From Pseudomonadota bacterium (GTDB lineage Bacteria; Pseudomonadota; Gammaproteobacteria; Steroidobacterales; Steroidobacteraceae): a stretch of 64,000 nucleotides of DNA. The stretch covers positions 496,001 to 560,000 of the forward strand of contig JAFEDR010000010.1 of the NCBI GenBank assembly GCA_018241525.1, read 5' to 3'. Of this stretch, positions 26,456-35,602 are shown piece by piece. A model generated the notes under the pieces. That model did not search any database and had not been told where the DNA came from. It saw only the letters and a list, made by a program, of their open reading frames with translations. Position 1 is the first letter of the stretch. Each line of letters opens with the position of its first letter. The position numbers and the translations under genes are program-made.

Positions 26456-28771
26456 TTACAGGTTGGCAACCGCGCTCGGCCGCTCGGGCACGATCGTGCC
26501 GTCGCGCCCGATCCGCACGTGCACCGCGACCTCGTTTCGCTGCCAGCGCTCGAGCATCCAGACGTAGGCTGCCTCGAGCTGTGCCGCGAGGCGCCGCGCA
26601 TCGGACGACGCGCCGGCGCGCGTCGTCCGCAGCCGTTCGCGCGCAGCGCTGCGCCAATCTGCGTCGCGGGCAGCGCGGCAGGCGAGCGCCTCGTAGTCCG
26701 GCCAGTCCTGCGCGATCCACTCACCAAGGCCCGCATGGCGCACGAGGCTCGGCGCCACCCGCGCCGCAAACGACCGGCCGGCGAGCGTCACGACCGGCAC
26801 GCCGGCGTACAGGGCGTCGCGGACCGTCGAGTGACCCGCGTAGGGAAACACGTCGAGGAAGACGTCCGCGAGCGAAAGCTGCGCGAGGTACGCGGCGCGC
26901 GATGGCAGTCGGCTCGCGAAGCGAAGCCTCTCGGCCCCGATCCCCGCCGTTGCCGCGGCGCTGCGCAGTGCCTCGCGCGCGCTGCCGCCCGCGCTCAGCC
27001 AGAGTATGGATCCGGGGATCGCGCCGAGGATCCGCATCCAGCACGCGAACGTCTCGGGCAGGATCCGCGAGGCGCGCGTCAATGCCGCGAACACAAGCCC
27101 GCTCTCGGGCAGTCCCGCGGTCGCGCGGGACGGCGCCTCGTCGAGCGTCTGCGTCGCGTCGCTCGGGAAGAACCCGCCCTCGAGCCGGACGAGATGCTCG
27201 ACATAGTCCGACTCGGCGCCCGCCGGAATCACGACCTCATCCGCCACCAGGTAGTCGATCGCCGGCCCGCCCCAGGTGCCCGGGTAGCCGAGGTACGACA
27301 CCTGCAGGCGCGCGCCGCGCGCGAGCAGGATGCGCGGCCGCGAGCCGAGCGTGTGGCCCGCGAGGTCGACCGCGATGTCGACGTCGAGTTCGGCGAGGCG
27401 CCGTGCGACGTCCATGTCCGAGCGCGCGGACAGGTTCTCGAAGTGCTCACAGGCCGCCGCGATCCGCTCCCCGACCGCCGACGCCGGCCGCGCGCGCAGG
27501 CCGACGCCGAGTAGCTCGATCCTCGCCCGATCGTGCCGCTCGAGCACCTCGACGATCGAGTTCGCCACCGGGTGATCGCCGAAGTCCGGCGACAGGTAGG
27601 CGACGCGCAGGCGACCCGGCCGTCGCTCGCGACGCGGAAGCGCGTTGACGCCGCGGGCCAGGAACCGGTAGTAACGCGCGGCGGCGGCGCGCTGCGTCGC
27701 CGGCTCGTCGAGCACCATCGAGTAGACCAGCGGCGGACAGTCTCCGGGGGCCGCTTCGGTCGCTCGACGCAGTGCCGCGCGCGCCTCCTCGAGCCGGCTC
27801 CAGTCGGCGCACTGCAGCTGTGCCGCGACCTCGACCGCGAGTGCCTCGGCCGGCAGCTCGCCGAGCGCCCGTGCCGCGGCGAGCTGCGCGAGCGCGCCCG
27901 CGGCATCGCCGGCAAGCAGCAGCGCCTGCGCGAGACTCGCAAGCACCTCGCGGTCGCCGGGCGCGTGCTGCCGCGCCTCGGTGAAGACGGCGACGGCGCG
28001 CGGCACGTCCCCATAGCGCAGCAGCGCGAGGCCGAGGTTGTACCAGAGGTTGCGGTGGTGCGGCTCGAGTGCCAGCGCCTGTTCGAACTCCGCGAACGCT
28101 CGCTCAAACTGGCCGGCCTCTACCAGCACGCCGGCGAGCTCGCCGCGCGCCTCGAGGTTGCAGGGATCGAGCGCCACGGCTTCGTCGAGTACGCGAATCG
28201 CATCATCCCATTCGCCGGCATCGGCGAGCGCGACGCCCAGATTGGTGCGTGCAGTCGCATGCTTCGGATCGAGCGCCGCCGCGCGCGCGAAGGCGGCGCG
28301 TGCCTCCGCCAGCCGCCCGAGCCGCTTCAGCGCCGATCCGCGGTTGTTGTGCGCGTTCGCGCTCCCCGGCTCGCGCGCGAGCACGGCGTCGAAGCAGCCG
28401 AGCGCCTCCGCTTCGCGGCCGACGCGCAGCAGCGCATTGCCGAGGTTGTAGCGGAGCGCCGGATGCTCAGGCCGCAGCGCGACGGCCCGCTCGAGCAGCG
28501 TGACACTCTCGAGCGGTGCCGAGCCCGCGCAGAGCACCGCCAGGTTCGCCAGCGACTCCACGTCGTCGGGCGAGGCCGCGAGCACGCGCCGAAAGCCCGC
28601 GTCGGCCTCTGCCGTGGCCCCCGCCTGCAGCAGGATCAGCGCGTGGGCCCGCGTCGCGGCCGCGTCCGCCGGCAGCGCGCGCAGCGCTGCCGCGCTGATC
28701 GCGCGGGCTGATCGCAGGTCGCCGCGCCGCAAGCTCTCGGTGGCGGTGGCAAGTGGATCCGGGGGTGGCAT
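26456..28771 (-). CDS. TPR-GT41 glycosyltransferase (SPINDLY/OGT-like)
   Basis: A 771-aa, probably cytoplasmic protein. About nine TPR repeats (residues about 5-330, e.g. NLGNALLRVGREAEALGCFD) bind the acceptor. The C-terminal half (about 370-770) is a GT41 catalytic region with YLSPDFGDHPVANSI, VDLAGHTLGSRP, VSYLGYPGTWG and a nucleotide-sugar loop (DVFPYAGHSTVRDAL). Such enzymes add GlcNAc or hexose to Ser/Thr or Asn of proteins; GT41 proteins of the HMW1C/EtpC type glycosylate two-partner-secreted adhesins. It stands upstream of the GspC-like gene on the adhesin's strand and diverges from a second TPR-GT41 gene across 100 bases. ATG 28771 begins the first TPR-side segment; frames upstream read into the partner gene. 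Acceptor and donor are inferred. Confidence 0.9.
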   Translation of the reverse strand: MPPPDPLATATESLRRGDLRSARAISAAALRALPADAAATRAHALILLQAGATAEADAGFRRVLAASPDDVESLANLAVLCAGSAPLESVTLLERAVALRPEHPALRYNLGNALLRVGREAEALGCFDAVLAREPGSANAHNNRGSALKRLGRLAEARAAFARAAALDPKHATARTNLGVALADAGEWDDAIRVLDEAVALDPCNLEARGELAGVLVEAGQFERAFAEFEQALALEPHHRNLWYNLGLALLRYGDVPRAVAVFTEARQHAPGDREVLASLAQALLLAGDAAGALAQLAAARALGELPAEALAVEVAAQLQCADWSRLEEARAALRRATEAAPGDCPPLVYSMVLDEPATQRAAAARYYRFLARGVNALPRRERRPGRLRVAYLSPDFGDHPVANSIVEVLERHDRARIELLGVGLRARPASAVGERIAAACEHFENLSARSDMDVARRLAELDVDIAVDLAGHTLGSRPRILLARGARLQVSYLGYPGTWGGPAIDYLVADEVVIPAGAESDYVEHLVRLEGGFFPSDATQTLDEAPSRATAGLPESGLVFAALTRASRILPETFACWMRILGAIPGSILWLSAGGSAREALRSAAATAGIGAERLRFASRLPSRAAYLAQLSLADVFLDVFPYAGHSTVRDALYAGVPVVTLAGRSFAARVAPSLVRHAGLGEWIAQDWPDYEALACRAARDADWRSAARERLRTTRAGASSDARRLAAQLEAAYVWMLERWQRNEVAVHVRIGRDGTIVPERPSAVANL

Positions 28772-28871
28772 GCGCACGGGTCCGACGAGGAAAGGCCGCG
28801 GAGTATAGGCGTCGCGGGTTGCCGTCGATCGACGGTCCCGCGTCACGCGGCGGTCATGCGAGGCCGGCAGC

Positions 28872-31316
28872 ATGCCGGGTCCCCCGTCCGCCGCATCGGA
28901 CCGCATGAGCACCGAAGCCACCGCCGACCCCGTCTCGCTGTGGCGTCGCGGCGAGATCGACGCAGCGCTCGCCGCCTGCCGGGCGCTCGAGCGCGAGCGG
29001 CCGCGCGACGCGCGCCTGCCAGGCCTGCGCGCCGCGATCCTCGCGGCCAGCGCTCGCGCTGACGAGGCGGTCGTCGCGATCGAGGCCGCGCTCGCGCTCG
29101 ATCCCTCGGATCCCATGCTGCGCTACCAGCGCGGCAGCCTCGCCCTCGCCCGCGGCCGCCCGACGGAGGCGATCGCGGACCTCCAGCACGCGCTGGCGCG
29201 CAATCCGGCGTTCGCCGCGGCGCACAACGACCTCGGCCAGGCGCACCTGCGTGCCGGCCGGGCGGCCGAGGCCGTCGCGATCCTGCGCGACGCGCGAGCG
29301 CGTCACCCCGCGGACGCGACCATCGCCTTTAGCCTCGCGCAGGCGGAGCGTACCGCGGGTGCACCGGCGGCGGCGCGGGCCGCCGTCGAGGCCAGCCTCA
29401 GGCTGCGGCCGGCGGCTGCCGACAGCTGGCTGCTCCTGCTCGGGCTGGTTGCCGAGCACGGCACGCCGGCCGAGCGCACCCGCGCGGCCCGCGCGGCGGC
29501 GGCGGCGCTGCCGGATCACGCGGCGACGCTCGACGCGGCGGGCAGGACCCTGGCGCTCGCGGGCAAACTCGACGAGGGTCGACAGCTCCTCGAGCGTGCG
29601 GTCGCCCTCGCCCCCGACTACCTGCCGGCGCTCGTGAATCTCGGCATCACGTACATGCGCCGTGGCGAGCGCAGCCGCGCGCGCGCCTGCCTCGAGCGCG
29701 CGGCGCAACTCGCGCCGCAACACACGGGCGTACGGTTCAATCTCGCGAACCTCGCGCACCGTGGCGGGCGCACGGCTGAGGCGCTCGCGCACCTGGCGGC
29801 CGCCCTCGAGACCGCGCCGGGCTTCGCGCTCGCGCACCACTATCGCGCGAGCTGGTTGCTCGAGTCGAAGGGCTCGCTCGAGCAGGCGCTCGAGCACGCC
29901 GCTCGCGCCTGCGCGCTCGAGCCGGAGAACATCCAGTTCCTCGGCACGCGCCTCGCGGCCGAGACCGCCGCCTGGAACCCGGGTGCGGTCGCCGGGCTCT
30001 GGCAGGCGCTGCGCGCGCACTGGAACGGAGGCCAGGCACTGCCGGCGGGCCTGCTGTTCGCCGCCTCGACCGACCCGCGGGAACTGCGCGAGGGCGCCGC
30101 CGCGCGCGCCCGAACGATCCTCGAGGACTTGGGCGCCCGGGCGCCGGTCCCGGCGACCCGAGCCCGGCCACGACCCACGGCGCCGCTGCGCGTGGGTTAC
30201 CTTTCACCCGATCTCGGCGACCACCCGGTCGGCTTGTCGCTCGTGGAAGTGCTCGAGCGTCACGATCGCGGCCGCGTCGAGCCGCTGGGCCTGTCGCTGC
30301 TGCGGCGCGAGGATTCTCCCGTGCGCGCGCGCCTGGTCGCCGGCTGTGCCGCCTTCCACGAGCTTGGCACGCTCGAGTCGCCGGACCTCGCACGCTTTCT
30401 GGGCGAACTCGATCTCGACGTGCTGGTGGACCTCGCCGGCTACACGAGCGGCGCGCGCGAGGACGTGCTCGCCCGGCGACCGGCGCCGCTGCAAGTTTCC
30501 TACCTCGGCTTCCCGGGCACGCAGGCCGCGCCTTGGATCGACTACCTGATCGGCGATGACATCGTGCTGCCGCCGGGATGCGAACCGGACTACCACGAGG
30601 CGCTCGTGCGACTGCCCGGCTGCTTCTTCCCGAGCGATGGCCGGTTCGCGCCGCCCCCGGCCGCGGAGTCGCGCGAGCGCGAGGGCCTGCCGCCCGGGGC
30701 GACCGTGCTCTGCTGCTTCAACCTGAGCGCGCGCATCAGCGGCGAACTCGCCACCGCCTGGCTCGAGATCCTGCGGCGGGTGCCGCGCGCCGTGCTCTGG
30801 CTCGGCGCGACCCATCCGCTCGCCGAGGCCCGGCTGCGCGCGCACTTCGCCGACGGCGGCATCGAGGCGGACCGCGTTCACTTCGCCGCCCGCACCCTGC
30901 GTCGCGAGGACCACCTCGCGCGCCACGCGCTCGCCGACCTCTACCTCGACACGTATCCGTACAACGGCCACTCGACGACGCGTGATGCGCTGCTGATGGG
31001 TGTTCCGGTGCTGACCTGCGCAGGCGCGACGTTCCCGAGCCGCGTGGCGGCGAGCCTGCTCCGGACGGTGCGTGCCGACGAACTCGTGACGGCAAACCTC
31101 GGCGAGTACGTCGAGCGCGCGATCGGCTACGCGGCGGATCCGGCGAGGCTGCGTCGCCTGCGTGCCACGCTCGCCGAACGTGCGCCGGCTGCGCTCTGCG
31201 ATGCCGCCGGTCTGGCGCGCGCGCTGGAGGCCGCGTATGCCGAAATGACGCGCCGCCGGCAGGCCGGCCTCGCACCGGCCAGCATCCGCATCTCGGAGGG
31301 GGTCCGGGACGCTTAA
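28872..31316 (+). CDS. Second TPR-GT41 glycosyltransferase (SPINDLY/OGT-like), divergent
   Basis: An 814-aa homologue of the divergent neighbour. About ten TPRs (residues about 20-390) precede a GT41 catalytic region (about 430-800) with GYLSPDLGDHPVGLSL, VDLAGYTSGARED, VSYLGFPGTQAAP and DTYPYNGHSTTRDALLMGVP. The two proteins share the same order of motifs but differ through the TPR half, as expected for paralogues with different acceptors. GAGG precedes ATG 28872; ATG 28905 is an alternative. The gene ends in a convergent AT-rich spacer (31317-31389) facing the GT4 gene. Protein glycosylation in the cytoplasm before export is the expected role. Confidence 0.9.
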   Translation: MPGPPSAASDRMSTEATADPVSLWRRGEIDAALAACRALERERPRDARLPGLRAAILAASARADEAVVAIEAALALDPSDPMLRYQRGSLALARGRPTEAIADLQHALARNPAFAAAHNDLGQAHLRAGRAAEAVAILRDARARHPADATIAFSLAQAERTAGAPAAARAAVEASLRLRPAAADSWLLLLGLVAEHGTPAERTRAARAAAAALPDHAATLDAAGRTLALAGKLDEGRQLLERAVALAPDYLPALVNLGITYMRRGERSRARACLERAAQLAPQHTGVRFNLANLAHRGGRTAEALAHLAAALETAPGFALAHHYRASWLLESKGSLEQALEHAARACALEPENIQFLGTRLAAETAAWNPGAVAGLWQALRAHWNGGQALPAGLLFAASTDPRELREGAAARARTILEDLGARAPVPATRARPRPTAPLRVGYLSPDLGDHPVGLSLVEVLERHDRGRVEPLGLSLLRREDSPVRARLVAGCAAFHELGTLESPDLARFLGELDLDVLVDLAGYTSGAREDVLARRPAPLQVSYLGFPGTQAAPWIDYLIGDDIVLPPGCEPDYHEALVRLPGCFFPSDGRFAPPPAAESREREGLPPGATVLCCFNLSARISGELATAWLEILRRVPRAVLWLGATHPLAEARLRAHFADGGIEADRVHFAARTLRREDHLARHALADLYLDTYPYNGHSTTRDALLMGVPVLTCAGATFPSRVAASLLRTVRADELVTANLGEYVERAIGYAADPARLRRLRATLAERAPAALCDAAGLARALEAAYAEMTRRRQAGLAPASIRISEGVRDA

Positions 31317-31389
31317 ATTTGTCGATATTTTACGGGTCGTTACAGGAACTTGCTCGAGGTCGACTCACCCTCGTACTCGACCCGACCGA

Positions 31390-32469
31390 TCAGGATTCCG
31401 GGCGCGTCATCGGCCGCGGCATGGTGGCCGACAGTGCCCGCCCGCGCACGGGTCGTACCCAGGCGCAGGACGCCCGGGCGGGCTCGAGGTTGCCGAGGAA
31501 CTGTTCGGTGGCGCGCTCCCAGCGGTACTCGAGTGCCTGTGCGCGGCACGCCGCGCGGTCGAGTCGCAGCGCCGCCTCGATCGCGGCGCCGAGATCCTCG
31601 CGCAGGCAGCCCGACTCGCCCTCGCGAACGACGTCGATCGGGCCGGTGACGGGATAGGCGGCCACCGGCAGCCCCGAGGCCATCGCCTCCAGCATCACGA
31701 GGCCAAAGGTGTCGGTCCGACTCGGGAACACGAAGCAGTCCGCCGCCGCGAGCAGCGCCGCCAGTTCCTCGCCGAACTTGAAGCCGGTGAAGACGACCGA
31801 CGGATAGCGTCTGCGCAGCGACTCGAGCGCCGGACCATCACCGACCACGAGCTTCGTGCCCGGCGCCCGCGCCCGGCAGAAGTCCTCGACGCTCTTCTCG
31901 ACCGCCACGCGACCGACGTAGATCAGCACCGGTCCCGGATACGGCCGGGCGATCCCCGGTTGCGGCCGAAAGAGCGCCGTGTCCACGCCGCGCGTCCAGT
32001 AGACAAGGTGGCGGAAGCCGCGGCGGCGGAGCTCGCAGCGCACCTCGCGGGTGTTCACCATCGTGCGGGCCGCCGCCCCATGGAAGCGGCGCAGCGCCGC
32101 GTAGGTGGCGCAGGGCGGGATCGGTGCCCGCGCGCTGATGTAGCGCGGGAACTGCGTGTGGTAGGAGGTCGTGAAGCGCAGCCCCGCGCGCCGCGCCGCG
32201 GCCCGCGCGGCGAGTCCGAGCGGGCCCTCGGTGGCGATGTGGATGGCATCCGGCCGCTCCGCCTCGAGCCAGCTCGCGATCTCGCGGCCCGGGAACAGCG
32301 ACAGCCGGATCTCGGGATAGGTCGGGCACGGGATCGTGCGCCGCCCCTCCGGCGTGACGAAGCCGACCTCGTGGCCGAGGGCGCGCAAGCCCTCGCCGGT
32401 GCGCTCGAGCGTCGTGACGACGCCATTGACCTGCGGCCGCCAGGCGTCGGAGACGATCGCGACCTTCAC
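31390..32469 (-). CDS. GT4 family glycosyltransferase
   Basis: A 359-aa GT-B enzyme resembling bacterial alpha-mannosyl/glucosyl transferases of glycolipid synthesis (PimB/MgtA/DGDG-synthase type). The N-terminal domain has SDAWRPQVNGVVTTLERT. The C-terminal domain has a nucleotide-binding segment (VGRVAVEKSVEDF, VGDGPALESLRRRYP) and the EX7E-type motif around FPSRTDTFGLVMLEAMASGLPV. It is 21 bases downstream of the LpxH-like gene; the two probably form an operon acting on a membrane lipid. The exact sugar and acceptor are unknown. The C-terminal 25 residues are Arg-rich and atypical. Confidence 0.88.
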   Translation of the reverse strand: MKVAIVSDAWRPQVNGVVTTLERTGEGLRALGHEVGFVTPEGRRTIPCPTYPEIRLSLFPGREIASWLEAERPDAIHIATEGPLGLAARAAARRAGLRFTTSYHTQFPRYISARAPIPPCATYAALRRFHGAAARTMVNTREVRCELRRRGFRHLVYWTRGVDTALFRPQPGIARPYPGPVLIYVGRVAVEKSVEDFCRARAPGTKLVVGDGPALESLRRRYPSVVFTGFKFGEELAALLAAADCFVFPSRTDTFGLVMLEAMASGLPVAAYPVTGPIDVVREGESGCLREDLGAAIEAALRLDRAACRAQALEYRWERATEQFLGNLEPARASCAWVRPVRGRALSATMPRPMTRPES

Positions 32470-32490
32470 GCGCCGGCCCGCGGACCCGCG

Positions 32491-33327
32491 TCAGGCGGCG
32501 GTTTCGAGCGCGGCGACCGCGTCCGGCAGGGCCGCGACCGGCGGCGCGCCGACGGGCATCGCTGCCGCGCCCGCCCAGTGGACGACCGCGAGCCGGCCGC
32601 TGCGGTCCTCGACCAGCGCCGAGCAATGCTCGACCCAGTCGCCGTCGTTGCAGTAGCGCACGCCCGACACCTCGCGGATACCCGGCTGGTGGATGTGCCC
32701 GCAGATCACGCCGTCGAGTCCATGCCGGTGAGCCGCGTGCGCGGCCGCGTGCTCGAAACGCTCGATGTAGCGGCGCGCGTCCGGCACCTGGTGCTTGATC
32801 CAGCTCGCGAGCGACCAGTGGCCGAAGCCGAGCCTGCGGCGCACCGCCTGCACGCCACGCCCGGCCCACAGCAGCACGTCGTACATGAACTCGCCGAAGT
32901 GCTTCAGCAGACCCGAGAACTTCACGGCACCGTCGAAGTCGTCACCGTGCAGCACCAGGTAGCGGCGACCGTCCGCCGCCTCGTGGATGAAGTCGCGGCG
33001 GATCTCGATGCCGGCCACTTCCCCGCCGCACAGCTCGCGGAATCCCTCGTCGTGGTTGCCGGGCACGTACGTCACGCGCGTGCCTGAACGCGCGATGCGC
33101 AGGATCTCGCGCAGCACCTCGTGGTGGCTCGAGGGCCAGTACATGCTGCGCTTCAGGCTCCACAGGTCGACGATGTCACCCACCAGCACGAGGTGCTCCA
33201 CCTCGAGGCGCCGCAGGAAGTCGAGCAGGTACTCGGCCTGGCATCCCCGGAAGCCGAGGTGGACGTCGGAGATGAACGCGGTGCGCAGGGCGTGCGGTCG
33301 GCGCGTGCTCGCGGCAGGGGGGCTCAT
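32491..33327 (-). CDS. LpxH-like UDP-2,3-diacylglucosamine diphosphatase family metallophosphatase
   Basis: A 278-aa calcineurin-type phosphoesterase. It carries the full metal-binding set: ISDVHLGFRG, VGDIVDLW, PGNHDEGF, HGDDFD and GHIHQPGI. The motifs fit the LpxH/LpxH2 family, which splits UDP-diacylglucosamine to lipid X in lipid A synthesis, but many longer relatives linked to a GT4 gene act on other substrates. ATG 33327 starts just before the first beta strand. It diverges from the VPLPA-CTERM gene at 33598 across a 270-base control region. A direct lipid A role is not certain because housekeeping lpx genes are elsewhere. Confidence 0.85.
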   Translation of the reverse strand: MSPPAASTRRPHALRTAFISDVHLGFRGCQAEYLLDFLRRLEVEHLVLVGDIVDLWSLKRSMYWPSSHHEVLREILRIARSGTRVTYVPGNHDEGFRELCGGEVAGIEIRRDFIHEAADGRRYLVLHGDDFDGAVKFSGLLKHFGEFMYDVLLWAGRGVQAVRRRLGFGHWSLASWIKHQVPDARRYIERFEHAAAHAAHRHGLDGVICGHIHQPGIREVSGVRYCNDGDWVEHCSALVEDRSGRLAVVHWAGAAAMPVGAPPVAALPDAVAALETAA

Positions 33328-33503
33328 GAGGTCCTCGGGCCACCGGTTTGACGCACTCTGGCAAGCGCAGTTGACCGAACTGTGTCGGTCGCGCGAAGAC
33401 TTTCTTACGAATGACCCGCTTAGCCGCCTTCGCTCGCGGGGCTGATGAGGTACCGGCTGGTGCATCCGCGACACGCCCCGGAGGCCGTGGCCGCTGCGCA
33501 ACC

Positions 33504-33530
33504 GTCATCGGCCCGTCACGTCAGGGTCAT
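33504..33530 (+). promoter_or_regulatory. Triple Pho-box-like repeat upstream of VPLPA-CTERM gene
   Basis: GTCAT (33504), GTCAC (33515) and GTCAT (33526) recur with exact 11-base spacing, the geometry of PhoB direct repeats (CTGTCAT at 11-base intervals). Flanks read CCGTCAT, CCGTCAC and GGGTCAT. The site lies 68-94 bases before the start of the VPLPA-CTERM gene, which itself abuts phoR. No clear -10 is visible. Confidence 0.55.
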
Positions 33531-33597
33531 CGACATTTGACGGAATGTAGCGGAGTCCGCGCGGCGCCCTCGCGACCGCCACAGGAGCGACCGACCG

Positions 33598-34284
33598 ATG
33601 CCACGGATGCGCCACCCCAAGACTTCCGCCCCGCGACCGCTCGCTGCCGCCGTCGCGCTCGCCTGCCTCACCCTGTGGTCGACGGGCGCCGCGGCGCTGG
33701 CCTTGAGCCCGGTACCGGTCGGCGGCCCGCTGCTGCTGTCGGCAACCGCCACTGCCGCCGGCGCGAGCGATTTCGCCGTGGGCAGCGCGCTCTCCCCGCC
33801 CGCGGCCGGCGGCTCCTATCTGTACACCGACGCCTTCAGCCAGCCGAGCAGCGGCAACGTCCCGGGCACGACGTCCGGCTTCTACGACGCGTTCGTGTTC
33901 ACGATCAGCGGCGGCACGGTCGACTCGATCACCTCGACCCTCGACCTCGGGCAGTTCCTCGGCATCACGAACCTGCAGGTGCGCCTGTACGACCTGACGG
34001 CGAACACCGACAACGTGACCGGCGCACCGGCCGGCGGCGCGATCGACGCGTGGAGCACGCCGCTCAACTTCGGCGCCGGCCTCACCGGCACCGTCGACGT
34101 GCTGCCGCGCACGACGCTCGGTCCCGGGACTTACGTGCTGCAGGTGCGCGGAACCGTGAGCGGCAGTGCCGGCGGCGCCTACGCCGGCGTGCTCAACATC
34201 GTGCCGGTGCCGCTGCCGGCGACGCTGCCGCTGCTGCTGTCGGGCCTCGCCGCGCTCGGCTTCGGCCGCCGCGTGCGCGGCTAG
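33598..34284 (+). CDS. VPLPA-CTERM sorting-domain protein next to phoBR
   Basis: A 228-aa exported protein. It has a signal peptide (about residues 1-33), a beta-sandwich-like domain rich in Gly/Ser/Thr with alternating strands (FTISGGTVDSITSTLDLGQF, LQVRLYDLTANTDNVTG), and a C-terminal sorting tail: VPVPLPATLPLLLSGLAALG then RRVRG. AGGAG is 10 bases upstream of ATG 33598. The stop codon shares the CTAG tetranucleotide with the stop of the converging phoR gene, so the two transcripts are antisense at their ends. A Pho-box-like triple repeat upstream suggests induction on phosphate starvation. The domain is not assigned to a family. Confidence 0.85.
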   Translation: MPRMRHPKTSAPRPLAAAVALACLTLWSTGAAALALSPVPVGGPLLLSATATAAGASDFAVGSALSPPAAGGSYLYTDAFSQPSSGNVPGTTSGFYDAFVFTISGGTVDSITSTLDLGQFLGITNLQVRLYDLTANTDNVTGAPAGGAIDAWSTPLNFGAGLTGTVDVLPRTTLGPGTYVLQVRGTVSGSAGGAYAGVLNIVPVPLPATLPLLLSGLAALGFGRRVRG

Positions 34285-35588
34285 AGGTTGACGGCGGTGG
34301 GCGCGCGCGCGACCACGCGCCGCGCCGGGAAGCGGCAGGTGAAGGTGCTGCCGAGGCCCTCGCGGCTCTCGACCTGCAGCGTGGCGCCGTGGCGCTGCAG
34401 CGCATGCTTGACGATCGCGAGCCCGAGCCCGGAGCCGCCGGTTGCCCGCGCCCGGCTCGGGTCGACCCGGTAGAAGCGCTCGGTCAGGCGCGGGATGTGC
34501 TCAGGCGCGATGCCGACCCCGGTGTCCGACACCGTCAGCACCGCCGCCTCGCCATCGAGTCGCCAGCGGATGTCGACCCGGCCTTCCGGCGGCGTGTACT
34601 TCACCGCGTTCGACACGAGGTTCGCGAAGATCGAGTGCAGCTCGGGCTCCGAGCCGAGCAGCTTCGCGTCGGTGTCGAGGCGCAGCGTGATCTCCGCCGG
34701 GCGACGCTCGAGCGCGAGCGCCTCGCGCCGGATCAGCGTCAGCATGCCGGACACGTCGACGACGTCCTGGCCGGCCTCGCCGCTCGCCGACTCGAGGCGC
34801 GACAGCTCGATCAGGCCGTCGACCACCGCGCGCATGCGCTCGGTCTGGCGGCGCATCTCCTGCAGCGGTCCGCGCCACAGCTGGTCGACCGACGGGTCGT
34901 CCGCCAGCGTGTCGACGTAGCCCGTGATCACGGTCAGCGGCGAGCGCAGCTCGTGCGAGGCGTGCGCGACGAAGTCCTTGCGCATCGCCTCGAGCCGCAC
35001 CTGGCGCGTGACGTCGCGCACCAGCAGCAGCTGCTGGGCACCGTAGGCGACCATCTGCAGCGACAGGTGCACGTCCGCGTCCGAGGTCGAGCGCATCACG
35101 ATCGGGATCGAATAGTCGCCCTGCTCGACGTAGCGCACGAAGTCAGGATCGCGGATCAGGTTGTCGAGGCGCTGGCCGAAGTCGACCTTGCGGCGCAGCC
35201 GCAGCAGGCGGCCGGCATTGCGGTTGAACCAGAGGATGTCGCGGTCCGGGCCGAGCACGACGACGCCGTCCGGCATCGCCGAGGTCATGCGCCGGAACTC
35301 GCGGAACAGCTGCACGATGCGCCGCTTGTGGAACTGCTTGCGGCGGTAGATCCGCATGATCAGCGCGACGATGTCGCCCCAGACGTTCGGCAGGTCGGGG
35401 GGCGATTCGGTGCGCCGGCGGCGCAACCAGCGCTCGAGGCGGAACAGCCGCGTGAAGACGAGCGCGAGGTAGCCCGCCAGCACCACCAGGATCGTCAGCT
35501 GCACGTGCCCGAGCAGGAAGCCGGCCACCGCCGCGACCGCAACGACGCCGAGCAGGCGGGCGATCGCGAATGACCAGGCGGCTGACAT
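34281..35588 (-). CDS. phoR: PhoR phosphate sensor histidine kinase
   Basis: A 435-aa membrane kinase. Two close N-terminal helices (about 8-48) precede a charged linker, a PAS domain (about 95-190, ALAMPDG-type SAMPDGVVVLGPDRDILWFN), a HisKA domain with phospho-acceptor HASHELRSPLT (about residue 215), and an HATPase with NLVSNAVKYTPPEG, DTGVGIAP and GGSGLGLAIV. The order and length fit PhoR, which phosphorylates PhoB when phosphate is low and needs PstSCAB-PhoU for repression; those genes are not in the window. It is 14 bases downstream of phoB. It ends convergently with the VPLPA-CTERM gene. Confidence 0.92.
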   Translation of the reverse strand: MSAAWSFAIARLLGVVAVAAVAGFLLGHVQLTILVVLAGYLALVFTRLFRLERWLRRRRTESPPDLPNVWGDIVALIMRIYRRKQFHKRRIVQLFREFRRMTSAMPDGVVVLGPDRDILWFNRNAGRLLRLRRKVDFGQRLDNLIRDPDFVRYVEQGDYSIPIVMRSTSDADVHLSLQMVAYGAQQLLLVRDVTRQVRLEAMRKDFVAHASHELRSPLTVITGYVDTLADDPSVDQLWRGPLQEMRRQTERMRAVVDGLIELSRLESASGEAGQDVVDVSGMLTLIRREALALERRPAEITLRLDTDAKLLGSEPELHSIFANLVSNAVKYTPPEGRVDIRWRLDGEAAVLTVSDTGVGIAPEHIPRLTERFYRVDPSRARATGGSGLGLAIVKHALQRHGATLQVESREGLGSTFTCRFPARRVVARAPTAVNL

Positions 35589-35602
35589 CGATCGGGTGGG
35601 AT

